From positions 4,154,001 through 4,218,000 of the forward strand of contig NZ_CP130943.1 of the NCBI RefSeq assembly GCF_030656875.1: DNA of 64,000 bases, read 5' to 3'. Position 1 is the first letter of the stretch; each line of letters begins with the position of its first letter. Position numbers and translations under genes: made by a program. Below are positions 17,535-25,657 of this stretch, in pieces. The stretch comes from Prescottella sp. R16 (GTDB lineage: Bacteria; Actinomycetota; Actinomycetes; Mycobacteriales; Mycobacteriaceae). The notes below the pieces were generated by a model that searched no databases, was not told where the DNA came from, and worked only from the letters and a program-made list of their open reading frames with translations.

Positions 17535-18209
17535 TCAGCCGACCGGCAGAGAGCGGATGATCCGGACAATTCCGGAAAGAGGTGTCTGCCGGTCCGAGTG
17601 GTCGTAGTTGGGGACGCGTCCGTTCCCCAGGTTGAAGTAGGTCCCCACCTGACCGAACTCCGGGAGCACCGGCGGGGTCGTGCACACATCCGCGACGAGG
17701 CAGGGGTAATCGGCGAACAGCGCCGCGAGACGCTCCCCGTGCGGCGCGGAGATCCGGAACCCGGGATCGAGCAGCGATTCGGTCTCGACCTGGAAGTACT
17801 CGACACCGGCAGCCACGAGCCGGTCCAAGTGCGCGCGGCTGCCCAGGAAGGACACGTCGTCCTTCATCACGAAGAAGCCGTTGGCGATCTTCGGCACCGC
17901 GAGGCGGCCCAGCAGATCCAGTTGTTCGTCGACCTGCGGCTCCTTGGCCGCATCGACGGCCGTGAACTCGAAGTAGTCGGGCCGCAACGACTCGACCGTG
18001 GCGACGACCTCCTCCGAGGAATATCCCATCGAGGCGTCGACGTACAGCGACGTTCGCACACCGGCCATCTCCTGCAGCGCGGTGAACGTGTCCACGTCGA
18101 CGACTCGACGGCCGGTTGTCACGGGGTCACCCAGGCAGATGCCGACGATGTCTGCGCCGCGCAGTTTGCCCGCTTCCGTACGCGAGACCACCTGGTTCAC
18201 CTTGATCAC
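17535..18209 (-). CDS. Protein of unknown function, possibly TIM-barrel fold
   Basis: A 224-residue cytoplasmic protein with alternating beta strands and helices: the N-terminal strand VIKVNQVVS, then repeated segments such as DYFEFTAVDA, VPKIANGFFV, VEYFQVETES and YPCLVADVC. The pattern resembles small (beta-alpha)8 isomerases or aldolases such as TrpF, but no catalytic motif is recognised. The GTG at 18209 has GGGAGG 6 bases upstream; the frame is open further up but without a start signal. It lies downstream of kshA and a 26-residue peptide gene on the same strand, with a hairpin in between, so it may be co-expressed with the oxygenase. Confidence 0.65.
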   Translation of the reverse strand: MIKVNQVVSRTEAGKLRGADIVGICLGDPVTTGRRVVDVDTFTALQEMAGVRTSLYVDASMGYSSEEVVATVESLRPDYFEFTAVDAAKEPQVDEQLDLLGRLAVPKIANGFFVMKDDVSFLGSRAHLDRLVAAGVEYFQVETESLLDPGFRISAPHGERLAALFADYPCLVADVCTTPPVLPEFGQVGTYFNLGNGRVPNYDHSDRQTPLSGIVRIIRSLPVG

Positions 18210-18245
18210 AGAAACCTCCCGCACGAAACCCGCCCCCGGACAGTA

Positions 18246-18281
18246 AACGAGGTCCCCTGCTCTCTCGCGGGGGACCTCGTT
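18246..18281 (-). terminator. Hairpin between the kshA unit and the downstream gene
   Basis: AACGAGGTCCCC pairs with GGGGACCTCGTT (12 bp, 12-nt loop). On the minus strand the stem is followed by TACTG. It either ends the kshA transcript or lowers expression of the next gene. Confidence 0.6.
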
Positions 18282-18302
18282 CACGAACAACACGAGCGGA
18301 AC

Positions 18303-18383
18303 TCAGTCGTCGAGGACACCGATCCGGCCCTCGGCGGCCACCGGCACCCGGCAGCCACAGCGATCGCACTCGACCGGTTCCAC
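18303..18383 (-). CDS. 26-residue CxxCxC mini-protein translationally linked to kshA
   Basis: Two bases after the kshA stop codon a GTG opens a frame of 26 residues (VEPVECDRCGCRVPVAAEGRIGVLDD). Three cysteines at positions 6, 9 and 11 form a CxxCxC cluster that could bind zinc or iron. Such a short gap is typical of translational coupling. It may be a mini metal-binding protein, a chaperone-like piece for the Rieske centre, or a decayed ferredoxin-like C-terminus; no family is recognised, and it would be missed by usual length cut-offs. Confidence 0.45.
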   Translation of the reverse strand: MEPVECDRCGCRVPVAAEGRIGVLDD

Positions 18384-18385
18384 GA

Positions 18386-19543
18386 CTACGCCTGTTCCGC
18401 GGCGGCGCGGCGGGCCAGGTTGTCGGCGACCTCGGCCTTCCACGCCTCCACGGGCTTGGTGGTGTCGAGTTCGAACTCGAAGCGGTCCACCATGTCCGGG
18501 GTGACGTCGGCGACGTCCACGTAGAACTGCTCGTACCAGCGGCGCAGCTGGTAGACCGGGCCGTCCTCGTTGGTCAGCAGCGGGTTCTCGATCCGGGTCT
18601 TGTTCTTCCAGATCTCGATGTCCTGCTCGAAGCCGACACCGATGTAGCCGATCATCGCGTCCACCAGCTGGTCGGCGATCTCGGCGGGAACCTGCTCGGT
18701 CTTCTTCACCGAGATGCCGTACATCAGCACGAACTTGTCCGGGGAGATCGGGTAGTGGCAGTTGATGAGCACGGACTCGACGTCGTACTTGTCGTAGTGG
18801 TAGGTCAGATCGTCGATCATGAAGGACGGGCCGTGGTATGCGGCGACGGACGTGTTGCCCACCAGCTGCGGCACGTCGGGGTCGGTCCACTCGGTGACGT
18901 CGTCGCGGCCGACACCCTTCTGCTCCTGGACCGCGACGTGCCCCTCGAAGACGTTCTTGAAGTACGTGGGGAACGAGTAGTGCACGTAGAAGAAGTGCGC
19001 CATGTCCACGACGTTGTCGACGATCTCACGGCAGTTCGTGTCGATGACGAGCGACTTCCACTGCCACTCCGTCCACTCGGCGTCGGTCGAGCGCATCGCG
19101 GGGATCGTGACCTCCGGCGGCGGCGGGTTGCCCTCCGGGTCGTTCCACACGAACAGCAGCTCGTCCTGCTCCATCGTCGCCCACGCCCGCGTCTTCGCGA
19201 CCGGGGGAACCCGACGGGCGTAAGGGATGTCGGTGCACCTGCCGTTGCCGCCCCAGCGCCAGTCGTGGAACGGGCACGCCACCGAGTCGCCCTTGATCGT
19301 GCCCTGGCTCAGGTCACCACCCATGTGCCGGCAGTAGGCGTCGAGCACCTTCAGGTCGCCCTTGCTGTCGGCGAACACCACCAGCTTGGTGCCGAACGCC
19401 TCGACCGAGTGCGGCTTGCCGTCGCGGAAACCGTCGACGAGACCGAGGCAGTGCCAGCCGCGGGCGAACCGCGCCGGCGGCGCGCCCTGGTCGATGATGC
19501 GAACCTCGCCGGTATCGACGTCCTCGGCGTGCACGGAGGTCAT
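18386..19543 (-). CDS. kshA: 3-ketosteroid 9-alpha-hydroxylase oxygenase subunit (KshA-type Rieske oxygenase)
   Basis: A 385-residue Rieske non-haem iron oxygenase matching mycobacterial KshA (386 residues) over its whole length. Rieske ligands Cys71 and His73 (CRHMGGDLSQG) and Cys90 and His93 (CPFHDWRWGG) bind the [2Fe-2S] cluster; Asn177, Asp180, His183 and His188 (DNVVDMAHFFYVHY) belong to the mononuclear iron site. KshA with reductase KshB hydroxylates C9 of 3-ketosteroids, opening ring B. AAAGGA precedes the ATG. No KshB or other steroid-ring gene lies in the window, so this is an isolated copy; rhodococci often have several KshA homologues with different substrates, including steroid-CoA esters. 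Confidence 0.88.
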   Translation of the reverse strand: MTSVHAEDVDTGEVRIIDQGAPPARFARGWHCLGLVDGFRDGKPHSVEAFGTKLVVFADSKGDLKVLDAYCRHMGGDLSQGTIKGDSVACPFHDWRWGGNGRCTDIPYARRVPPVAKTRAWATMEQDELLFVWNDPEGNPPPPEVTIPAMRSTDAEWTEWQWKSLVIDTNCREIVDNVVDMAHFFYVHYSFPTYFKNVFEGHVAVQEQKGVGRDDVTEWTDPDVPQLVGNTSVAAYHGPSFMIDDLTYHYDKYDVESVLINCHYPISPDKFVLMYGISVKKTEQVPAEIADQLVDAMIGYIGVGFEQDIEIWKNKTRIENPLLTNEDGPVYQLRRWYEQFYVDVADVTPDMVDRFEFELDTTKPVEAWKAEVADNLARRAAAEQA

Positions 19544-19680
19544 GGTCAGTCCTTTCGTCCCACGGTGCACGCCGGCGGGCTGTGCCGGTGCCCCGTTCGA
19601 ACCTCCAATCTCCCGACGCCGCAGCCCCGTTTCCAGAGCTCCTCCCGTTGGCTGGTCATTCGTTCGGTGGCACCGTCGGC

Positions 19681-20490
19681 TCAGCTCGAGACCACGTCGA
19701 CGAGGTCCGGCGCCACGACATCGGACAGCCGGTCCCACGGAACCGTGATGTCGATCAGCCCGATCGCGTGCGGGCCCACCTGGTAGTCGGAGAAGTGGAT
19801 CTCCATCCCGGCCGGGGTGGCCACCCAGTTCGCGAAGTTCTCCTGTTTCGGCTCGATTCCCTCGCGCGGGAAGTCCGGTCCGGCGGCGGTCGCGGGCAGG
19901 AGCCGCGCGGATTCCTCGGACAGCCGGTTCAAGCCCGCCTGCAGATCCGGGAACAACCGGTCGAGCGTGATCGGCTGCGCATCGTCGGCGTCGATCACGA
20001 CCGTCGCGACGATCGGTGTCGGGTGCGCGCCGGGTGGATCCGCGTTCCACGACGTGACGAGCAGCCCGCTGACGACGCGGGACCCGATGTGCACGACGGC
20101 CGACCGGTCGGTGGATTCGAGTGTGAACCGGTCCTCCGGCCACCCGTCGATCTGGTCCTGCAACGCGGCGCGCATCGACTCGTCGAACTCGGCTGCGACG
20201 GCAGGGTCTCCGCCCTCGATCTGCGGCACCACGACGTCGTACCGGACCCGGCCGGTGTCACCCGCGACCCGCACACTCGTTGCGGTGTAACCACTTTCGT
20301 CTGTACTCGTCGACGGCGCGGAGGACTGCACCGACGTCGCGGACAGAGCGGACGGAACCGCCGTCACCGTCACTTGTCGTGTCTCGGCCACGCCGTCGGT
20401 GTCGGTGTCGCTCGAACAGGCCACGACGGCGAGGAGCATTCCGGCCGTGGACGCCACAGCCACTGCACGAAGAATCGAGGTGGTCGTCAT
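19681..20490 (-). CDS. Secreted lipoprotein with RsiV/DUF3298-like domain
   Basis: A 269-residue protein with a lipoprotein signal peptide ending in the lipobox LLAVVAC (acylated Cys25), then a Ser/Thr-rich linker (about 26-65). The rest (YDVVVPQIEGGDPAVAAEFDESM onward, PITLDRLFPD near 180 and a C-terminal strand VGPHAIGLIDITVPW) looks like the DUF3298/RsiV-type domain found in several envelope proteins of unknown role. It would be anchored on the outer face of the cell membrane. It is divergent from a DHA2-type exporter gene 127 bases away. Confidence 0.75.
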   Translation of the reverse strand: MTTTSILRAVAVASTAGMLLAVVACSSDTDTDGVAETRQVTVTAVPSALSATSVQSSAPSTSTDESGYTATSVRVAGDTGRVRYDVVVPQIEGGDPAVAAEFDESMRAALQDQIDGWPEDRFTLESTDRSAVVHIGSRVVSGLLVTSWNADPPGAHPTPIVATVVIDADDAQPITLDRLFPDLQAGLNRLSEESARLLPATAAGPDFPREGIEPKQENFANWVATPAGMEIHFSDYQVGPHAIGLIDITVPWDRLSDVVAPDLVDVVSS

Positions 20491-20617
20491 CGCTCCATCA
20501 TCACCCGGGTGACGGACGCCGGCACGGCAGCGCTCACCCTCACGCACAGGCTGCCGACCGACCTGCCGGTCGGGCGCCCCCTTCCGGTCGGGTCCACTCG
20601 CGAGCACCATCGAGAAC

Positions 20618-22081
20618 ATGACTGCTCCGGCGCTGCATCTCACCTCGTCGCGGGGACGCTGGGTCGTGGCCGCGACCGTGCTCGGTTCGTCCCTGGCGAT
20701 GCTCGACGGCACCGTCGTCAACGTCGCACTGCCCCGGATCGGCGCGGACCTCGGTACCGAGGTGTCGGGCCTGCAGTGGGTGCTCAGCGGCTACACCCTC
20801 ACACTGGCCGCCCTGATCCTGCTGGGCGGCGCCCTGGGTGATCGCCTGGGTCGTCGCCGCGTGTTCGTCTGGGGCACAGTATGGTTCGCGATCGCATCGG
20901 TGCTGTGCGCGATCGCGCCGGGGGTCGACGTACTGGTGGCCGCGCGTCTGTTGCAGGGCATCGGCGCCGCGTTGCTGACTCCGGGCAGCCTCGCGATCAT
21001 CTCGGCGTCGTTCGACGAGGAGGACCAGGGGGCCGCGATCGGGCTGTGGTCCGGGCTGGGCGGGGTCGCATCCGCGGTCGGCCCGCTTCTCGGCGGGTGG
21101 CTCGTCGAGGTCGCGGGGTGGCGTTCGGTGTTCCTGATCAACCTGCCGCTCGCGGTCGCGGTCGTGTGGGTCACGGCGCGACACGTCCCCGAGACCCGGG
21201 ACCCGCATCCGTCGGAACGTCTCGACCTCGCCGGATCCGTGCTCGCCACACTCGCGTTGGGCGGGCTCACCTACGGCCTGATCGAGAAGACGGTGTGGGC
21301 CGTGGTCGCCGGCATCGTCCTGCTGGCGGTGTTCGTCGTGGTCGAGCGCCGCTCGCGGTACGCGCTGGTGCCGGGATCGCTGTTCGCGTCCCGGGTGTTC
21401 GTCGCCGCCAACCTGGTGACCCTCGCGGTGTATGCGGCGCTCGGCGGGGTCTTCTTCCTGCTGTTGCTGCAGTTGCAGATCGTCTCCGGGTATTCACCGT
21501 TGGCCGCGGGCGTCGCGTCGCTGCCGATCACGATCCTGATGTTGTTGTTGTCGGCGCGGGCCGGACGCTGGGCGCAGGTCCACGGCCCGCGGATCCCGAT
21601 GACCGTCGGGCCGCTGCTCGGCGCCGGAGGCCTGCTGCTGATGCTGCGGATCGGGCCGGAGGCGTCGTACCCGACCCAGGTCCTGCCGGCGGTCGTGGTG
21701 TTCGGCCTCGGGCTCGCCGCACTCGTCGCGCCGCTCACCGCAGCCGTGCTCGGCTCGGTGTCGTCGGACCGGGCGGGTATCGCGTCGGGCGTCAACAACG
21801 CCGTCGCCCGCACCAGCCAACTGCTCGCGGTGGCGGCACTCCCCGCGCTCGCCGGGATCGGTGCGGACGCCCTCACGGACCCCGCGGCATTCGCGTCGGG
21901 ATTCCGGGTCGCGATGCTCGTCTGCGCCGGACTGCTCCTGGTCGGGGCGGCGATCTCCGCGGTGATGATTCCCCGGAAGGCCGCACCGGAAGCGGCGGCA
22001 GAAGCAACGGCGGGCGAGTCCGTCGCGTGCCGGCCGCACTGCGACGTCACCGCGCCCGCCGTGCAGCCGCCCACGAACTGA
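20618..22081 (+). CDS. MFS exporter of the DHA2 (14-helix, EmrB/QacA) type
   Basis: A 487-residue membrane protein with about 14 hydrophobic helices. Family motifs are visible: LDGTVVNVALPRIGADL (residues 29-45) at helix 1, GALGDRLGRRRVF after helix 2, and GPLLGGWLVE in helix 5 (antiporter motif). Such proteins expel drugs or metabolites in exchange for protons. The C-terminal 35 residues are soluble with two Cys (CRPHC). It ends 7 bases from the convergent amidase. Substrate is unknown. Confidence 0.88.
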   Translation: MTAPALHLTSSRGRWVVAATVLGSSLAMLDGTVVNVALPRIGADLGTEVSGLQWVLSGYTLTLAALILLGGALGDRLGRRRVFVWGTVWFAIASVLCAIAPGVDVLVAARLLQGIGAALLTPGSLAIISASFDEEDQGAAIGLWSGLGGVASAVGPLLGGWLVEVAGWRSVFLINLPLAVAVVWVTARHVPETRDPHPSERLDLAGSVLATLALGGLTYGLIEKTVWAVVAGIVLLAVFVVVERRSRYALVPGSLFASRVFVAANLVTLAVYAALGGVFFLLLLQLQIVSGYSPLAAGVASLPITILMLLLSARAGRWAQVHGPRIPMTVGPLLGAGGLLLMLRIGPEASYPTQVLPAVVVFGLGLAALVAPLTAAVLGSVSSDRAGIASGVNNAVARTSQLLAVAALPALAGIGADALTDPAAFASGFRVAMLVCAGLLLVGAAISAVMIPRKAAPEAAAEATAGESVACRPHCDVTAPAVQPPTN

Positions 22082-22088
22082 CCCGGGA

Positions 22089-23507
22089 TCAGCCCTCCAC
22101 CACAGGCCACACCGGCGCCGTGTTCCACGGGTAGGCGGCCTCGAGTTGAGACGCGACCCGCAGCAGCAGATCCTCGCGTCCGTGGGCGGCGACCAGTTGG
22201 GCGCCGAGCGGCAGCCCGGTGGCATCCGCACCCAAGGGCAGGGAGATCGCAGGCTGGCCACCGGTGTTGAACGGGCTGGTCAGTGCGCCGTAGATACCGC
22301 CGTACTTCCACACCGCGTCGAGGTTCATGGCGTCGAGCAGGCCCAGCGGCGGGGTGGGGCTGCCGAGGGTCGGGGTGAGCAGGATGTCGTAGTCCTCGAA
22401 GAACCGTCCGATCTCCTGCGCGGCCCGATCCAGTTCGGCGTACGCGAACGCCAGGTCGGTGACGGGTGCCGACGTGCAGCGTTCGTACTGCACGCGGGGC
22501 AGCGTCTCGAGGTCGTCGTCGCGCAGGTCGCGGCCGAGTTCGGTGAGCCGCCGGCCGATCTCCACCGACATCGGGGCGGCCATGAGGTACTGCATCGCAG
22601 CCATCAGTGCGTCCTGCGGAAACACCACGGACGCGGTCTCGACGCGGTGGCCGAGCTTCTCGAGCAGGACACCGGTCTCCGACGCGACGGCCGCGCAGTC
22701 GTCGTGCACCGCTTCACCGTTCGGCATCGTGGCGATCACACCGACCCGGAGGGGGCCGGGGTCGGCACCGACCTCGTCGACGTACGGGCGGGCCGGCGGC
22801 GCGATTCCGATCGACGAGCCGACCGTGGGGCCGGCGGTGAGATCGAGCAGCAGTGCAGTGTCGCGGACGCTGCGGGTGACGGCGTGTTCGACGCTCATCG
22901 GCGCGGCGATCGGCGTGTGCATCGGCATCCGGCCGCGGGACGGCTTCAAACCGACGAGACCGTTGGCGGACGCCGGGATCCGGATCGAGCCGCCACCGTC
23001 GCTGGCGTGCGCAGCCGGCACGATCCCGACCGCGACCGCGGCCGCGGAACCACCCGACGAGCCGCCGACCCCGTGGGTGAGTCGGCGCGGATTACGGGTG
23101 GGCCCGAACAGGACCGGCTCGGTGCTGGCGTTCTGCCCGAACTCGGGGGTGTTGGTCTTGCCGACCACGACGAGCCCGGCCCGCCGGTACCGCGACACCA
23201 GCTCGCTGTCGCGCTGCGCGATCCGGCCGGCGAACAGCCGCGACCCGTTGGTGGTGGGCAGGCCGGCGACGTCGGCGTGCAGGTCTTTGATCAGGAACGG
23301 GATTCCGCGCAGTGGACCGTCGGGCAGACCGGCGTCCACCTCGGCGAGCGCCTCGTCGCCGCGTTCGGCGATCACGGCGTTGACGGCCGGATTACGTTCC
23401 GCGAGCCGCTGCAGCGCGAACTCGACGACCTCGCGGGCGGCCACCTCGCCGGTGCGGATCGCGTCCGCGATACCGGTCATGTCACGGCCGTCGAACAGGT
23501 CTTCCAT
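22089..23507 (-). CDS. Amidase (amidase signature family)
   Basis: A 472-residue amidase with the Ser-cisSer-Lys catalytic set: Lys74 (FLIKD), Ser150/151 in GGSSGGS, and Ser174 in GGGSIRIPAS as nucleophile. These enzymes hydrolyse amides (aliphatic, aryl or peptide-like) to acid and ammonia or amine. The ATG has GGAGGGGA upstream. It lies downstream of a peptide-type ABC transporter operon but is separated from it by a long inverted repeat, so it is either a separate unit or an attenuated last gene. Together with the amidohydrolase that heads that operon it suggests use of an imported amide. Confidence 0.9.
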   Translation of the reverse strand: MEDLFDGRDMTGIADAIRTGEVAAREVVEFALQRLAERNPAVNAVIAERGDEALAEVDAGLPDGPLRGIPFLIKDLHADVAGLPTTNGSRLFAGRIAQRDSELVSRYRRAGLVVVGKTNTPEFGQNASTEPVLFGPTRNPRRLTHGVGGSSGGSAAAVAVGIVPAAHASDGGGSIRIPASANGLVGLKPSRGRMPMHTPIAAPMSVEHAVTRSVRDTALLLDLTAGPTVGSSIGIAPPARPYVDEVGADPGPLRVGVIATMPNGEAVHDDCAAVASETGVLLEKLGHRVETASVVFPQDALMAAMQYLMAAPMSVEIGRRLTELGRDLRDDDLETLPRVQYERCTSAPVTDLAFAYAELDRAAQEIGRFFEDYDILLTPTLGSPTPPLGLLDAMNLDAVWKYGGIYGALTSPFNTGGQPAISLPLGADATGLPLGAQLVAAHGREDLLLRVASQLEAAYPWNTAPVWPVVEG

Positions 23508-23535
23508 CTGTGTTCCCCTCCCGTATCCCCCGCGC

Positions 23536-23592
23536 GTGCCACGCACGTGCCGCGTCCGGATCGACGGATCCGGCGCGACACGTGCGTGGCAC
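23536..23592 (-). terminator. Long inverted repeat between the ABC operon and the amidase gene
   Basis: GTGCCACGCACGTG (23536-23549) pairs perfectly with CACGTGCGTGGCAC (23579-23592), and the 29-nt interior forms a further CCGGATC/GATCCGG stem. The stacked hairpin follows the ABC ATPase stop and precedes the amidase ribosome site, so it may end transcription or stabilise the upstream messenger. Confidence 0.6.
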
Positions 23593-23603
23593 GTGAGCAG
23601 GTG

Positions 23604-24593
23604 TCAGACGTTGTGGCAGGCCACGAAGTGGCCGTCGCCGACCTCCCGCAGCTGCGGTTCCTCCGCCGCGCACCGGTCCGTCGCGAGCGGGCAGCGGGTC
23701 CGGAACCGGCAGCCCGACGGCGGGTTGAGCGGCGACGGCAGATCGCCCTCGATGACCGGGGTGGCGTCGGCCTCGCCGCGGTGGATGTCCGGGTCGGGGA
23801 TCGACGCCAGCAGCAGCCGCGAGTACGGGTGCACCGAGCGCTTCTCCATGTCCTGGCTCGGCGAGATCTCGCACACCTTGCCCAGGTACATGACCATGAC
23901 GCGGTCGCTGATGTTCTTGACCACCGCCATGTTGTGGGCGATGAAGATCATCGACAGGTCGAACTCGGCCTTCGTGTCCTCGAGCAGGTTGAGGATCTGC
24001 GCCTGGACGGACACGTCGAGGCTCGACACCGGCTCGTCACAGATGAGGACCTTCGGGTTCATCATCATGGCGCGGGCGATGCACACGCGCTGGCACTGGC
24101 CGCCGGACAGTTCCCCGGGCAGGCGTTCCCACACCATGTCGGGGTCGAGGCCCACCGAACGCAGCAGGTCCCGGGCCAGCGTTTCGAGCCGTTCCTTGTT
24201 GGTCTGCCCCCACATTCGGGCGCCCTCGGTGACGAGGTTCTTGACCTTGCGACGCGGGTTCAGCGACGAGATCGGATCCTGCATGATCATCTGCATCTTC
24301 GCCCGGATCGAGCGCAGCGCGGACGGGCTCAGGGTCGTCAGCTCGATGCCGTCGATCTCGACGCTGCCCGACTTCGGGGCCGGCAGCTGCAGTACGGCGC
24401 GTCCGGCGGTGGACTTGCCACAGCCGGATTCGCCGACGATGCCGAGAGTTTCACCGGGCATCAGGTCGAAACTGATGTCGGACACCGCGTACACCGTCTG
24501 CCCGCGACCGGCCGGGAATTCCACGACCAGGTTTTCGACGGTGAGGACGGGTTCGGCATCCCTGCGCAGGTGCGCAACTCCACTACCGGCCAT
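23604..24593 (-). CDS. Oligopeptide-type ABC transporter ATP-binding protein (DppF/OppF-like)
   Basis: A 329-residue ATPase with Walker A GESGCGKST near residue 55, signature LSGGQCQR, Walker B ICDEPVSSLD, and the C-terminal oligopeptide/dipeptide-type extension with the Cys cluster CRFRTRCPLATDRC and a final CH. It works as a heterodimer with the preceding ATPase on the inner face of the membrane, powering import. Its ATG overlaps the previous stop (ATGA). It is the last gene of the transporter proper. Confidence 0.92.
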   Translation of the reverse strand: MAGSGVAHLRRDAEPVLTVENLVVEFPAGRGQTVYAVSDISFDLMPGETLGIVGESGCGKSTAGRAVLQLPAPKSGSVEIDGIELTTLSPSALRSIRAKMQMIMQDPISSLNPRRKVKNLVTEGARMWGQTNKERLETLARDLLRSVGLDPDMVWERLPGELSGGQCQRVCIARAMMMNPKVLICDEPVSSLDVSVQAQILNLLEDTKAEFDLSMIFIAHNMAVVKNISDRVMVMYLGKVCEISPSQDMEKRSVHPYSRLLLASIPDPDIHRGEADATPVIEGDLPSPLNPPSGCRFRTRCPLATDRCAAEEPQLREVGDGHFVACHNV

Positions 24594-25657
24594 CAGATGT
24601 TCTCCACTTCGAGCTCACGAGCGTGCGCACCACCGGTGCGCGGCATACCGAGGTCGGCGGTGCCGTCCAGCGGGAAATGGCACGCCACCTGGTGCGGGTG
24701 CCGTTCGGCGGCGGTGGCGGCGGACGCCTCGAGGGTCGGGACGACCTCGCGGCACTTGTCCTGTGCGTACTTGCACCGGGACGCGAACGAGCAACCCGTG
24801 GGCGGCTTCGTCATGTCCGGCAGACCGCCGTCGATGGACTCGAGCCGGGTGTGCGGCTCCTGCTCGAGCCGCGGCACGGCCGCGAGCAGCGCCTCGGTGT
24901 ACGGGTGCCGCGGGTTCTTGAACAGCTCCCGCGTCGGGGCCGTCTCGACGATGCGGCCCGCGTACATCACGGCGACCCGGTCCGTCTGTCCGGCAACGAC
25001 TCCCAGATCGTGGCTGACGAGGATGCCGGCCATGCCCATCTCGGTACGCAGCGAGTCGAGGAGTTCGAGGATCTGCTTCTGCACCGTGACGTCGAGGGCC
25101 GTGGTCGGTTCGTCGGCGATGGTCAGCTTGGGGTCGCACGCGAGTGCCATCGCGATGACGACACGCTGCCGCATGCCGCCGGAGAGTTCGTGCGGGTACT
25201 GGTCGATGCGCCGCGTCGGCTCGGGGATCCGGACCTTGCGCAGCAGTTCGATCGCCCGCTCCCGCGCCTGCGCCTTGTCCAGGCCCAGATGCGATCGCAG
25301 TGACTCGGTCAGATGCGTGCCGATCCGCTTGAACGGGTTCAGTGCCGACATGGGGTCCTGGAACACCATCGCGATGTCGTTGCCCCACAGCTGCTGCTGT
25401 TCCTTGCGGCTCAGCTTCTGCATGTCGCGGCCCATGAAGTCGATCTTGCCGGTGACGGTGGTGCTGCCACCGTGCGAGACGAGCCCCATGATGGTCTGGC
25501 CCAGAACCGATTTCCCGGATCCGGATTCGCCGACCAGGCCGAGGGTCTCGCCCGCCTCGAGAGTGAGCGACACCCCCTCGACCGCGCGCAACTGCCCGCG
25601 CTTGGTACGGAATCTCGTGGACACGTTGTCCACGGTCAGGAGTGGTTCGTTGCTCAC
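24593..25657 (-). CDS. Oligopeptide-type ABC transporter ATP-binding protein (DppD/OppD-like)
   Basis: A 354-residue ATPase: Walker A GESGSGKSV, Q-loop VFQDPMSALNP, signature LSGGMRQR, Walker B IADEPTTALD, and the C-terminal Cys-containing extension (CSFASRCKYAQDKC). The GTG start overlaps the stop of the permease gene (GTGA). It pairs with the DppF-like subunit. The frame stays open upstream, but only as an overlap with the permease gene. Confidence 0.92.
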   Translation of the reverse strand: MSNEPLLTVDNVSTRFRTKRGQLRAVEGVSLTLEAGETLGLVGESGSGKSVLGQTIMGLVSHGGSTTVTGKIDFMGRDMQKLSRKEQQQLWGNDIAMVFQDPMSALNPFKRIGTHLTESLRSHLGLDKAQARERAIELLRKVRIPEPTRRIDQYPHELSGGMRQRVVIAMALACDPKLTIADEPTTALDVTVQKQILELLDSLRTEMGMAGILVSHDLGVVAGQTDRVAVMYAGRIVETAPTRELFKNPRHPYTEALLAAVPRLEQEPHTRLESIDGGLPDMTKPPTGCSFASRCKYAQDKCREVVPTLEASAATAAERHPHQVACHFPLDGTADLGMPRTGGAHARELEVENI

